Shown: positions 8,845 to 17,744 of the stretch, one piece after another
How positions within the stretch are numbered: the first letter of the stretch is position 1
Layout: every line of letters starts with the position of its first letter
NCBI RefSeq assembly: GCF_006715395.1
Contig: NZ_VFNC01000002.1
Coordinates: 3,658,001-3,722,000 of the forward strand
Direction of reading: 5' to 3'
DNA length: 64,000 nucleotides
Source: Streptomyces sp. SLBN-31
GTDB taxonomy: Bacteria > Actinomycetota > Actinomycetes > Streptomycetales > Streptomycetaceae
Position numbers and translations under genes: made by a program
The notes under the pieces: model-generated
What the model was told of the DNA's origin: nothing
Databases searched by the model: none
Seen by the model: the letters and a program-made list of their open reading frames with translations, nothing else

Positions 8845-11199
8845 CTACTTCAGTGCGGGTCCCACCTCGAGCGAGATCCTCGACCCGTCGAGGGCCTCCC
8901 GGACGATCTTGATCTTGGTGTTGGTGTCAGTGACCTTGACACCCGCGGCCGGGTTCGAGGTGTCGTAGTAGGTGCTCGCGTGGTCGTTGAAGACCGGCAC
9001 CCCCCACGACCACTTGATCTTGGTCGCGACGTCCGCCTTGTGCAGCGTGATGCCGTCCGTCGGGTAGAGGCTGAACGGCGAGTCGTAGGCCTGGATGCGG
9101 CCCCGCATCAGCGTGCCGTCGGACCACTTCATCGGCACCGGGTGCGAGTCGATCGGCAGGATCTGACCCGTGCCCGGGTGGTCACCGGTGTTGTTGTCCG
9201 GCTGAGAGGTGTCCCACTTCCAGATCAACAGGCCGTTCTGGTACGGGTAGTGCTCCACCCAGTCCGGACGGGTCGTCGAGAAGCCGAAGTTGTACGGGCC
9301 GACCTTCAGGGTCTTGTCGTACGACACGTACTGGCGGTTCTCGGCGATGTAGTACTGCTTGTAGTCCTTGGTGAAGGACGCGCCGATGCGGGAGAAGCCG
9401 CTCGCGGTCCAACCGGCGTCCGCGGACTCGGCGTTGTCGGAGAAGACCGCCGCACCGTCGGCCGTCACGGTGATCTCGTCGGCCGCGAAGCCCTTGAGCG
9501 CCACACCGCCGTCCGTCTGGTAGCGGAAGCGCAGGTCGATCTTCTTGCCCGCGTAGGCGTCGAGCGAGTACGACAGCTTCTTGTAGCCGTCGATCGTGCC
9601 CGTCAGCGCCGGCTTGTCGCTGCCGTCGCGCGGGATGGCCTGGCCGTCCACCGTGCCGTCCAGGGCGGTCCAGTTGGCGCCGCCGTCGGTCGAGACCTCG
9701 GCGTAGAGGAAGTCGTAGTTCGCCTCGATGTCGTAGTAGCCGTCGAGGGCCAGCGTCGCCGCGGACTTGCCGGTGAGGTCCACCGACCGGGTCAGCGTGT
9801 TCTTCAGGTCGTTGCCGCTGCCGCTCCACCACTGGGTCGAGCCCTGCGCCGGGGTGACCACCTCGGTGGTGACCGCCTTGTCGGGCAGCGTGACCACGAG
9901 GGCCTGCTTGTTCTTGGTGTTGTACTCGGCGACGCCCAGCTTGTGCTTCGACTTCGTCGCGGCCTTCGCCGTGTCGTAGTTCAGCCAGCCCAGCTGGAGC
10001 TTGTCCCAGGCGTTCATGTCGCCCGGCAGGTCGCCGATGGCGTTCTTGCCGGTGCCGAGCCAGGAACCGGAGGACATCAGGGTCCAGAACCCGGTGGAGT
10101 TCTCGCCGCCGTTGGTGTCGTACTCGTCCGGCAGGCCGAGGTCGTGGCCGTACTCGTGGGCGTAGACGCCGAGTCCGCCGTTCTCCGGCTGCATCGTGTA
10201 GTCGCCGACCCAGACGCCGGTGTCGCCGACCTGGGTGCCGCCGAGCTTGTTGTTCGCGGGGCCGGTGGCGCCGGCGTCGGAGCCGAACGCGTACCAGCGG
10301 TGCGCCCAGATCGCGTCGGTGCCCTGCGCGCCGCCGCCGGCGGACTCGTCCTCGCCGGCGTGCACGATCTGGAAGTGGTCGACGTAGCCGTCGGGCTCGT
10401 TGAAGTCGCCGTCGCCGTCGAAGTCGTAGCGGTCCCACTGGTCGTACTGGGCGAGGTCCGCCTTGATGTCGGCGTCCGACTCGCCCGCCGCCTTCTGGCC
10501 GGCGACCCAGGAGGTCAGGCCGTCGCGCACCAGGTTCCAGACGCTGGAGCAGGTGGTGGAGCCGCAGGCGTTGTTGCCGTAACGGGCCTCGTTGTAGGGC
10601 ACCTTGACCCAGTCGGTGACCTCGCCGTCGACCGAGTAGCGGCCCGAGGACTGCTTCTCGTAGTACTTCTTCAGCGACTCGGTGTTCTTGCCGGTGCCGA
10701 AGTACAGGTCCTGGAAGTGCTGCTGGTCGTAGTCCGCCTGCCAGGCCGTGGAGTTGTCCTTGGCCCGGTCCGGCTCGGCTATCCGGTTGTGCAGCGGGCC
10801 GGCGGTGCCGCCGTAGCGGCTGTCGGCCTGGTCGCCGAACTCGACCAGGATCGTGAAGATCTTGTCCGTCTTCTCGCGACCCAGTTCTACGTACTTGGAG
10901 TCGCCCTTCTTGCTCTTGAGCTGGACGACCCGCGAACCGTCGCGGTCCTTCACCGAGGTCTTTCCGGAGATGACCTGCTTCAGGGCCTCCTGGCGCTGCG
11001 CCTCCTGGGTCTTGGAGAGCGGACCGTCGAGGTCGTGCTCCTTGGTGCTCTGGGCCGCGGCCGGGTCACGGCGGTCCACGGTGGCGGACTTGGCGCTGTC
11101 GGCGGCCTGCGCCACGCCGAACGTCGAGAACGTGGCTGTCGCCGCCGCGAGTGCGACACCGACCGCGCCGGTTCTGAACGTCCAATGTTTAAGAGTCAC
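8845..11199 (-). CDS. Secreted M6-family metalloprotease (immune inhibitor A type)
   Basis: 784 residues. A Sec signal peptide spans about residues 1-32 (GAVGVALAAATATFSTFGVAQA). An N-terminal prosegment precedes the catalytic domain with HEYGHDLGLPDE: H348, H352 zinc ligands, E349 catalytic, third ligand in the DE segment. A D/N-rich loop near residues 259-271 looks like a calcium site. C-terminal parts are beta-rich (MAM/laminin-like VEG domain pattern) as in Bacillus InhA and Streptomyces homologues. It would degrade extracellular protein. GTG 11199 with GAGGAAC upstream is the start; start and RBS lie inside an inverted repeat (separate entry). Monocistronic. Confidence 0.92.
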   Translation of the reverse strand: MTLKHWTFRTGAVGVALAAATATFSTFGVAQAADSAKSATVDRRDPAAAQSTKEHDLDGPLSKTQEAQRQEALKQVISGKTSVKDRDGSRVVQLKSKKGDSKYVELGREKTDKIFTILVEFGDQADSRYGGTAGPLHNRIAEPDRAKDNSTAWQADYDQQHFQDLYFGTGKNTESLKKYYEKQSSGRYSVDGEVTDWVKVPYNEARYGNNACGSTTCSSVWNLVRDGLTSWVAGQKAAGESDADIKADLAQYDQWDRYDFDGDGDFNEPDGYVDHFQIVHAGEDESAGGGAQGTDAIWAHRWYAFGSDAGATGPANNKLGGTQVGDTGVWVGDYTMQPENGGLGVYAHEYGHDLGLPDEYDTNGGENSTGFWTLMSSGSWLGTGKNAIGDLPGDMNAWDKLQLGWLNYDTAKAATKSKHKLGVAEYNTKNKQALVVTLPDKAVTTEVVTPAQGSTQWWSGSGNDLKNTLTRSVDLTGKSAATLALDGYYDIEANYDFLYAEVSTDGGANWTALDGTVDGQAIPRDGSDKPALTGTIDGYKKLSYSLDAYAGKKIDLRFRYQTDGGVALKGFAADEITVTADGAAVFSDNAESADAGWTASGFSRIGASFTKDYKQYYIAENRQYVSYDKTLKVGPYNFGFSTTRPDWVEHYPYQNGLLIWKWDTSQPDNNTGDHPGTGQILPIDSHPVPMKWSDGTLMRGRIQAYDSPFSLYPTDGITLHKADVATKIKWSWGVPVFNDHASTYYDTSNPAAGVKVTDTNTKIKIVREALDGSRISLEVGPALK

Positions 11200-11235
11200 T
11201 TGAGTTCCTCGTGGTCACGTTGGTAAGTCAAGTGA
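11196..11235 (-). promoter_or_regulatory. Inverted repeat enclosing the RBS and start codon of the metalloprotease gene
   Basis: TCACTTGA at 11196-11203 and TCAAGTGA at 11228-11235 are perfect 8-bp arms. In the minus-strand mRNA they would pair across 24 bases containing the GAGGAAC ribosome site, with the second arm containing the GTG start. Either an RNA switch or a DNA operator is possible. A third related motif (CTTGACTTGAG...CAAGTGC) lies about 40 bp further upstream. Confidence 0.5.
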
Positions 11236-11533
11236 CGCAATTTGACTAGAGGTCGGTAAGAAAAGACAGACCTTGACTTGAGCAGGACAAGTGCACTATG
11301 CGGAGCCGGGGTTCGCTTTGCGGACACCCCGACCGGCGCGTTCGAACGTCCACTTGATGGACGCCATGACTCCGTGCGCCCCCTGTGCACCGGCACTGTT
11401 GGTTAGGTCACGCTTACTGTTCGTTCCAGTCGGGCACACACGCGATTAGAGTCGGATGGCGGCACGCCCCGAAACAGGCGGAAAGCCAGGCCGACGCCCC
11501 CCGTGGACCCCCACTTCCGAGGACACGATTGCC
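11200..11533. other. Divergent intergenic region, protease / small membrane protein
   Basis: 334 bp, less G+C-rich than its surroundings near 11200-11310, as expected of promoters. It contains the inverted repeat described separately and scattered ACTTG/CAAGT motifs. No ORF is supported. Confidence 0.5.
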
Positions 11534-11794
11534 ATGCCTCGTCCGACTGCCGCACAGCTGACCTACGGCTCCTGCACCGTCATCTTCTCGACGCTCGCCA
11601 TGCTGCTGCTGTCCCAGACGAGTTCGGGCGTGGGGATCGCGGTCATCGCCGTCTCGGCGCTCGCCCTGGGCCTCCTGGTCGCCATGACGGTGCCGCTGCC
11701 GAGGACGAAGGTCGTCGCGGTGTCCCGGCCCGCGCCGGAGCAGGCCGAGGAGCCCGTGCCCGCCGTGGCCTCGGGTTCGTCGAAGGCCGCCTGA
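11534..11794 (+). CDS. Small two-helix membrane protein
   Basis: 86 residues from ATG 11534 (MPRPTAAQLTYGSC). Two hydrophobic segments, about residues 10-28 (STLAMLLLS region) and 33-52 (GIAVIAVSALALGLLVAMTV), predict a hairpin in the membrane, followed by a charged proline/glutamate tail. No catalytic motif. Function unknown; the family is conserved in Streptomyces as far as I recall. Convergent with the RDD gene that ends 20 bp downstream. Confidence 0.7.
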   Translation: MPRPTAAQLTYGSCTVIFSTLAMLLLSQTSSGVGIAVIAVSALALGLLVAMTVPLPRTKVVAVSRPAPEQAEEPVPAVASGSSKAA

Positions 11795-11814
11795 GACGGT
11801 CCCGCCGGTGCCGG

Positions 11815-12444
11815 TCAGTCGGTGCTGACCACCACCGTCTTCGCCGCCTTGTCGTGCAGGCCCTGCTTGTAGGGCCGGTCGAAGTAGCTCCAGCCGCCCG
11901 AGATCGCGGTCCAGATGCAGGCGCAGCAGAACGCGAACGGGATCCACAGCACCGCCGCCCGCGCCAGCGAGGTCTGCACCGAGGGCGTGGAGCCGTTGTC
12001 GAGGTTCGCCACCCGCATCCTCAGCCACTTCTTGCCGAGCGTCTGCCCGGAGTTGCTGATCATGAAGGTGTCGTAGGCGACGTAGAGCACGGCGGCGATG
12101 ACGGACTGCGCGAAGGACTTGCCGACCGCCACGTTGTTGCCGTTGACGGTGTACTCGTGCACGCCGATCGGCCAGGTGACCAGCCAGACGACGATGCCGA
12201 CGAGGATCAGGTCGATGATCCGGGCCAGTGTGCGCCTGCCGCTGTCGGCGAGCGGGGGCATCCCGGCGAGCGGATCGCCGGGGTGGGGCCCGCCGCCGTA
12301 GGGGCCACCGCCGTAGGGCGGCGGCTGCTGACCGTATGGCGGCTGCTGACCGCCTGAGGGCGGTTGCTGGCCGGGTGGAGGCTGTTTCCTGAACGGGTCG
12401 TCTTCCGGCGGCTGCTGTCCCGAGCCGGGCGGTTCGGTCGTCAT
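11815..12444 (-). CDS. RDD-family membrane protein (short form)
   Basis: 209 residues from ATG 12444. An N-terminal low-complexity stretch rich in Pro, Gln and Gly (about 1-75) is followed by an RDD domain: SGRRTLARIIDLILVGIVVW gives the R and first D of the motif in TM1, two further hydrophobic segments follow, and LGKKWLRMRV is the conserved loop before the last helix. RDD proteins are small integral membrane proteins; a few have been linked to cation/proton exchange but most are uncharacterised. It lies 89 bp downstream of a second RDD gene on the same strand, consistent with tandem duplication. Confidence 0.87.
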   Translation of the reverse strand: MTTEPPGSGQQPPEDDPFRKQPPPGQQPPSGGQQPPYGQQPPPYGGGPYGGGPHPGDPLAGMPPLADSGRRTLARIIDLILVGIVVWLVTWPIGVHEYTVNGNNVAVGKSFAQSVIAAVLYVAYDTFMISNSGQTLGKKWLRMRVANLDNGSTPSVQTSLARAAVLWIPFAFCCACIWTAISGGWSYFDRPYKQGLHDKAAKTVVVSTD

Positions 12445-12533
12445 GGCCCGAGTGGACCGCGAACGCCCCGGCTCCGCATCCGGCGGACGGCCGTCCGGAG
12501 TACCGATTCGAGTACGCCGTACGGCCGACCCGC

Positions 12534-14126
12534 TCAGCCCGCGACGAACGTACGCGCCGCCTTGTCGTGCCAGCACTGGCGCCACGGCCGGTCGAACAGG
12601 CACCACGCCACGCCGACGACACCGATGCCGAGCAGGCCGGGCACGCAGTAGACGAGCCAGCGGCGCAGGGCCCCGCCGAAGGACGGCGGCTCGTGCGCCT
12701 CGATGTCCCGCACCTCCAGGCCGAGCAGCTTCTTGCCGAGCGTGCGGCCCCACCTGGCGGTGGGCATCGCCTCGTAGAGCACACCGACCACGAGCAGGAC
12801 GGCCAGGATGATGCCGAAGTACACCGAGGTGGTGCCGTCCAGCAGCCAGACGGTGACGGTCCGTCCGCTGAGCCTGGCCTCGTCGATCTTGCCGTTGATG
12901 TGGTCGACCGCCTTGGTGCCGAGCGGGACGGCGGCCACGGCGGTGACGCCCGCGACGACGATCGTGTCCAGCAGCCGGGCGGCGAACCGCTTGCCCAGGC
13001 TTGCCGGGCGGGCGGCGGCCGCGTTCATGGCGGCCTGCTGGAAGATGTCCGCCACCGGGGGCTTCCAGGGCGCGACGGGCTGCTCCTCCTCGGCGCCCGC
13101 GAGCCGGTGCACCTGCTGGGCCCAGGAGGCCTGGCCGCCACCGGGCCCGGCGGCCATCGGGGTGGCGGCGGGCTGGGGACCGCCGGGCTGCGGCGGCACC
13201 GATACGGAGGGCTGCTGGGAGAGCGCGGCCGGGGCGGCGCCCTGGGCACCGGCGGCCTGTGCCTGCGCCGCGCGTTCGGCGGCGGCCAGGCCGGCGTTGA
13301 AGCCGGGGGCATCGGGCCCGGCGGCGGAGGCCTGCGGTCCGAACGCCGGGCCGCCGGAGGCACCGGCGGACGCGGCGGCCCCGGACGACGGCGGCTGGAC
13401 GCCGGAACCGGACGCACCGGCCCCCGGGGCCGGCCGTGCTCCTCCCCCGGCGCCCGCGGGCGCCCCCGTGCCGCCGCCCTGCGCCCCGCCCTGCTGCCCC
13501 GTGCGCTGGGACACGGCGCGGAAGGTCATGGTGCCCTCGTCGGCGGCGGGGCCACCGGGGGCGGGCGTGGCGGAGGAGCCGTCGGACGCACCGCCCTGGG
13601 GGCCGGCGTCGGCGGTCACCCTGCGGAAGACGAACGTCCCGCCGGAGTCGGCCTCGGATGGGTCAGTCCGGGCGGGCGGGATCGTCGCGGAACCGTCCGT
13701 GCTGGTCGTGCGGTCCGGGCCGTCGGCCCCGGCAACACGGGGGTCGGCGCCCCAGGAGACGCGGCGGTCCTGTTCGCCGCCGAAGCCGGACTGCCGGGAG
13801 CGGTCGGCGCCCCAGGCGGACGCCGGCTCGGGACGGCCGCCCTCAGGGGGTTCCGCCGAGGCCGCCTGCCCCGGCTCGGGGTCCTCGTCGAAGAAGTGCG
13901 GGCCGGTCTCCTCGACCAAGGGGACCGAGGGGGCCTGGGCCTGCGCCGGAACCGGGCCCGACCCGGGCGGCGGGTCGAGCGACTCGCCGTCCGACGGCGC
14001 CGGACGGCTGGTGCCCGGTACCCAGGCGGCACCGTTCCAGTACCGGACATATCCAGGAATGGACGGGTCCGGGTAGTACCCTTCGCGGGGCCTGTCGTCG
14101 CCGGGGGCCGGGGATGGGGCGCTCAT
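12534..14126 (-). CDS. RDD-family membrane protein with N-terminal DUF2510 and long disordered linker
   Basis: 530 residues from ATG 14126. Residues about 15-45 form a DUF2510 motif (GYYPDPSIPGYVRYWNGAAW), a short Trp/Tyr module usually at the N-terminus of actinobacterial membrane proteins. A roughly 300-residue linker very rich in Gly, Ala, Pro and Ser follows. The C-terminal RDD domain carries LGKRFAARLLDTIVVAGV (R and D in TM1), a long loop, a second TM and LGKKLLGLEV. Function unknown; location should be the cytoplasmic membrane with the linker in the cytoplasm. Divergent from the ssgG-like gene. Confidence 0.88.
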   Translation of the reverse strand: MSAPSPAPGDDRPREGYYPDPSIPGYVRYWNGAAWVPGTSRPAPSDGESLDPPPGSGPVPAQAQAPSVPLVEETGPHFFDEDPEPGQAASAEPPEGGRPEPASAWGADRSRQSGFGGEQDRRVSWGADPRVAGADGPDRTTSTDGSATIPPARTDPSEADSGGTFVFRRVTADAGPQGGASDGSSATPAPGGPAADEGTMTFRAVSQRTGQQGGAQGGGTGAPAGAGGGARPAPGAGASGSGVQPPSSGAAASAGASGGPAFGPQASAAGPDAPGFNAGLAAAERAAQAQAAGAQGAAPAALSQQPSVSVPPQPGGPQPAATPMAAGPGGGQASWAQQVHRLAGAEEEQPVAPWKPPVADIFQQAAMNAAAARPASLGKRFAARLLDTIVVAGVTAVAAVPLGTKAVDHINGKIDEARLSGRTVTVWLLDGTTSVYFGIILAVLLVVGVLYEAMPTARWGRTLGKKLLGLEVRDIEAHEPPSFGGALRRWLVYCVPGLLGIGVVGVAWCLFDRPWRQCWHDKAARTFVAG

Positions 14127-14256
14127 GTCCGTCGTCCCGTATCTGCTCGCGGGTGAATATGGGGGCCACCACATCTATCAGACCGGCGCGGGCCGCACCC
14201 CCGGTCCCGCCGGACCCACCCTTTTCCGGGCAACCTCATGCACCGGATTCACACGC

Positions 14257-14275
14257 TCGGAGAAAACTTCTCCGA
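14257..14275. promoter_or_regulatory. Palindrome in the divergent RDD / ssgG-like intergenic region
   Basis: TCGGAGAA-AAC-TTCTCCGA, 8-bp perfect arms, about 94 bp upstream of the ssgG-like start and 131 bp from the RDD start. Position and symmetry suit a dimeric repressor or activator site; no regulator is known to me for it. Confidence 0.35.
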
Positions 14276-14368
14276 ACCCGCGTAATGGTTGCGGCCCCAC
14301 CTCTCTCTCCCCTGTACGGGGCTGCCCACAGGGGCCCGTACACCTGCCCGAGAGAGGAACCGGACGTC

Positions 14369-14782
14369 ATGCACTACACCGTCGTGGAACGCGAGTTGGA
14401 CCTCAGGCTGATCCTGTCTCCGGACCGCGGTATCCCGGTACCGGCCCGGCTCAGCTACCGCACGGACGATCCGTACGCCGTGCATGTCGCCTTCCACATC
14501 AACTCCGAGCACCCCGTGGGATGGACGTTCTCGCGCGAGCTGCTGGTGGAGGGGGTGTTCCGGCCGTGCGGGCAGGGTGACGTGCGGGTGTGGCCGACCA
14601 AGACCGAGGGGCGCGCTGTCGTGCTGATGGCGCTCAGTTCGCCGGACGGGGAAGCCCTGCTGGAGGCGCCCGCCGGGCAGGTGTCCGCCTGGCTGGAGCG
14701 GACGCTGCGGGTGGTGCCCCCGGGGACCGAGGGCGAACAGCTGGGGATCGACGACGCGCTCGACCAGTTGCTCGCCCGGTGA
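14369..14782 (+). CDS. ssgG: SsgA-like sporulation/cell-division protein (SsgG-like)
   Basis: 137 residues from ATG 14369 with AGAGAGGA upstream. It matches the SsgA-like (SALP) family throughout: PVPARLSYRTDDPYAVHVAFH, the W-F-R-LL-EG segment, GDVRVWP and ALSSPDGEALLEAP. SALPs are unique to morphologically complex actinobacteria; SsgB recruits FtsZ to sporulation septa, and SsgG is needed for correct placement of septa along aerial hyphae. I name it SsgG mainly from remembered gene order (between RDD genes and an FAD oxidase in S. coelicolor), so the paralogue assignment is less certain than the family. Confidence 0.85.
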   Translation: MHYTVVERELDLRLILSPDRGIPVPARLSYRTDDPYAVHVAFHINSEHPVGWTFSRELLVEGVFRPCGQGDVRVWPTKTEGRAVVLMALSSPDGEALLEAPAGQVSAWLERTLRVVPPGTEGEQLGIDDALDQLLAR

Positions 14783-14799
14783 CCGCTCGGTCGGCCCGG

Positions 14800-16200
14800 T
14801 CAGAAGAGCTTGCCGGGGTTGAGGATGCCCAGCGGATCGAAGACGTGCTTGATCTGCCGTTGCATCTCCACCCCGACCGGCCCGATCTCGCGCGCCAGCC
14901 ACTCCTTCTTCAGCACGCCCACGCCGTGTTCGCCGGTGATCGTGCCGCCGAGCTGGAGGCCGAGGGCCATGATCTCGTCGAAGGACTCTCGGGCGCGCCG
15001 GGACTCGTCGGGGTCGGCGGCGTCGAAGCAGACGGTGGGGTGGGTGTTGCCGTCGCCGGCGTGCGCGCAGACGCCGATGGTGAGGCCGTACTTCTCGGCG
15101 ATGCGCTCCACACCCTCCAACATCTCGCCGAGCCTGGAGCGGGGCACGCACACGTCGTCGATCATCGTCGTGCCCTTGACCGCCTCCAGCGCGGTCAGCG
15201 AGAGCCGCCGGGCCTGGAGGAGGAGTTCGGACTCGGCGACGTCGTCGGCGGGGACCACCTGGGTGGCGCCGGCGGCCTCGCACAGGGCGCCGAGGGCGGC
15301 GAGGTCGGCGGCGGGGTCCGGGGTGTCGAAGGCGGCCAGTAGCAGGGCCTCGGTGCTCTCCGGCAGGCCCATGTGGGCCAGGGCGTTGACGGCCTTCACC
15401 GTCGTGCGGTCCATGAGTTCGAGCAGCGAGGGGACGTGGCCGCCCGCCATGATCCGGCACACCGCGTCGCAGGCGGCGGTCGCGGAGGCGAACTCGGCGG
15501 CCAGCACGAGCTGCTCGGGCGGCTGCGGCTTGAGCGCCAGGACCGCCCGGACGACGATGCCGAGGGAGCCCTCGGAGCCGACGAAGAGGCGGGTGAGGTC
15601 GTAGCCGGCGACGCCCTTCGCGGTGCGGCGGCCGGTGGACATGAGGCGGCCGTCGGCGAGGACGACGTCGAGTCCGAGGACGTACTCGGCCGTCACGCCG
15701 TACTTGACGCAGCACAGGCCGCCCGAGGCGGTGCCGATGTTGCCGCCGATCGTGCACATCTCCCAGCTGGAGGGGTCGGGCGGGTAGTACAGGCCGTGTT
15801 CGTTGACCGCGCGGGAGAGCGTGGCGTTGACGACGCCCGGTTCGACCACGGCGATGCGGTCGACCGGGTTGATCTCCAGGATGCGGTCCATCTTGGTCAG
15901 GGACAGCGCGATGCAGCCCTCGCAGGTGTTGGCGCCGCCGGACAGGCCGGTGCGGGCGCCCTGCGGGACGACCGGGACGCGCAGTTCGGTGGCGATGCGC
16001 ATGACGTGCTGGACCTGCTCGACGGTGCGGGGCAGCACGACCACGGCCGGGGGGCCGGCGGGACAGAAACTGGCCATGTCGTTGGCGTAGGACGCCGTGA
16101 CGTCGGGGTCGATCAGGACGGCCTCGGCGGGCAGACCGGTCAGGAGCCGGTCGACGAGGTTTCCGGTGGCTGCGTCGGAGGGCGCTTCGATACGGCTCAT
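14800..16200 (-). CDS. FAD-linked oxidase, GlcD/D-lactate dehydrogenase type
   Basis: 466 residues from ATG 16200. The VAO/PCMH-type FAD domain is clear: VVVLPRTVEQVQHVM, VPVVPQGARTGLSGGA (pyrophosphate loop), EPGVVNATLSRAV and a TIGGNIGTASGG stretch; the C-terminal FAD-oxidase-C domain ends with HAGDGNTHPTV and TGEHGVGVLKKEWL, which are substrate-side signatures. It oxidises a 2-hydroxy acid such as glycolate or D-lactate to the 2-oxo acid, probably passing electrons to quinone or another carrier. No GlcE/GlcF or Fe-S subunit gene is adjacent. Divergent from the TPR gene across 97 bp. Confidence 0.9.
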   Translation of the reverse strand: MSRIEAPSDAATGNLVDRLLTGLPAEAVLIDPDVTASYANDMASFCPAGPPAVVVLPRTVEQVQHVMRIATELRVPVVPQGARTGLSGGANTCEGCIALSLTKMDRILEINPVDRIAVVEPGVVNATLSRAVNEHGLYYPPDPSSWEMCTIGGNIGTASGGLCCVKYGVTAEYVLGLDVVLADGRLMSTGRRTAKGVAGYDLTRLFVGSEGSLGIVVRAVLALKPQPPEQLVLAAEFASATAACDAVCRIMAGGHVPSLLELMDRTTVKAVNALAHMGLPESTEALLLAAFDTPDPAADLAALGALCEAAGATQVVPADDVAESELLLQARRLSLTALEAVKGTTMIDDVCVPRSRLGEMLEGVERIAEKYGLTIGVCAHAGDGNTHPTVCFDAADPDESRRARESFDEIMALGLQLGGTITGEHGVGVLKKEWLAREIGPVGVEMQRQIKHVFDPLGILNPGKLF

Positions 16201-16297
16201 GATCACAGCGTCGCACCCGGGGCCATCGGTGTGAACCCCGTCTACGGCAGTGGACGTATGCCGGGTGTGGTCGTCGTACTGGCGCAGAGTGAGCGGC

Positions 16298-17743
16298 ATG
16301 GAGAAGGAGCAGGAGGAACGGCGTCCGCGGACCGGCGGGCGGGGGCTGCTCGCCGCTCTCGCCGGGTCCCTGGTGCTCGGCGCGGTGGTGGCGCTGTGGC
16401 CCTGGGAACGGCCCGTGACCAGGCCCGTCGTTGCTCCGGCGGCGGGCGCGCAGGCGCTGTCGGCCGTCGTCGCGGGGGCGCCGGCCGGATTGCCGGAACT
16501 GGGGACGCTGATCGGGGAGCGGGAGGCGTGGGTGCGGGGGCATCCGGGGGACGCGCGGGCCTGGGCGGTGCTGGGGGCGGCGTACGTGGAGCAGGGGCGG
16601 CGTACCGCGGACCCGGCGAACTATCCGCGGGCCGAGCGGGCGCTGCGGACCTCGCTGCGGGTCGCGGGGACACGGAAGGACGTGCGGGTCGCGGCGCTGG
16701 ACGGGATGGCGGCGCTGGCGAACGCGCGCCGCGACTTCCCGGCCGCGCGGTCCTGGGGCGAGACGGCGCTGAAAGTGGAGCCGAAGCGGTGGACGACGTA
16801 TCCGCCGCTGCTCGACGCCTACACCGGGCTCGGTGACCACAAGGCGGTCGAGCGGACCCTGGACCGACTGCTGGAGCTGCACAGCGGGCCCGCCGTGCGG
16901 GCGCGGGCGGCGGCCGTCTACCGCGACCGGGGCTGGCGCGAGGACGCGGCGGCCCAGCTGTCCGACGCGGCGGCGGGGGCGTCGTCGCCCGCCGAGCGGG
17001 CGGCGTGGCTGGAGCGGGCCGGGCAGCTGTCCTGGGAGCGCGGGGACCTTGAGGACGCGCTGCGGCGTTTCCAGGAGGCGGTGCGCATCGATCCCGACCA
17101 GCGGGCGGCGCAGGCGGGGCAGGGGCGGGCACTGGCCGCGCTGGGGCGGACGACGGAGGCGCTGAACGCCTACCGGGTGGCCCTCGCCAAGCAGCCGTGT
17201 CCCCAGTACGCCCTGGAACTGGGCGAGTTGTACGAGTCGATCGGGCTGGGTCAGGCGGCCCGGGTGGAGTACGACGCCGTGCGGGCGCGGGTGCGCGAGG
17301 TGGCCGAGGCGGGGGTCGACGAGACGCTGGTGCTCGGGCGGCTGGAGGCCGACCACGGGGACGCGCGGGCCGCCGTGGACCTGTTGCGCGCCGAGTGGCG
17401 CAAGCAGCCCGGCATCGAGGTGGCCGACGCGCTGGGCTGGGCGCTGCACCGGGCCGGGCAGGACAAGGAGGCGCTGCGGTTCGCGACGGCGGCGACGGAC
17501 CCGGTGCACGGGGGCGGGGTGCGCAGCGCCCTGTACGCGTACCACCGGGGTGTGATCGAGCGGGACTTGGAGCAGTACGGGCCGGCGCGGCGGCATCTGC
17601 GGGAGGCGCTGCGCGTCAACCCGTACTTCTCCGTACTGCAAGTCCCCTCGGCGAGGCAGGCGTTGGCGGCGCTGGGCGAGCCGCCGGACGTGCCGGTGCC
17701 GGGCGCCGGGGAGAGCAAGGAGCCTCAGGACGAGGAGGATTGA
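16298..17743 (+). CDS. TPR-repeat membrane-anchored protein
   Basis: 481 residues from ATG 16298. A basic N-terminus (EKEQEERRPRTGGRG) precedes one transmembrane helix (LLAALAGSLVLGAVVALW, about 18-36); the rest is mostly helical with repeated 34-residue TPR units, for example ARAWAVLGAAYVEQGR, WLERAGQLSWERGDLEDALR and YALELGELYESIGLGQAARV. Predicted orientation is TPR domain outside the membrane. TPR proteins act as scaffolds; no enzymatic domain is present. Its stop codon is one base from that of the convergent nitrile hydratase alpha gene. Confidence 0.82.
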   Translation: MEKEQEERRPRTGGRGLLAALAGSLVLGAVVALWPWERPVTRPVVAPAAGAQALSAVVAGAPAGLPELGTLIGEREAWVRGHPGDARAWAVLGAAYVEQGRRTADPANYPRAERALRTSLRVAGTRKDVRVAALDGMAALANARRDFPAARSWGETALKVEPKRWTTYPPLLDAYTGLGDHKAVERTLDRLLELHSGPAVRARAAAVYRDRGWREDAAAQLSDAAAGASSPAERAAWLERAGQLSWERGDLEDALRRFQEAVRIDPDQRAAQAGQGRALAALGRTTEALNAYRVALAKQPCPQYALELGELYESIGLGQAARVEYDAVRARVREVAEAGVDETLVLGRLEADHGDARAAVDLLRAEWRKQPGIEVADALGWALHRAGQDKEALRFATAATDPVHGGGVRSALYAYHRGVIERDLEQYGPARRHLREALRVNPYFSVLQVPSARQALAALGEPPDVPVPGAGESKEPQDEED

Positions 17744-17744
17744 G

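Noticed and set aside
14249..17641. 1130-codon minus-strand open frame
   Set aside because: Antisense or out-of-frame to ssgG-like, FAD oxidase and TPR genes, which have clear domain motifs.
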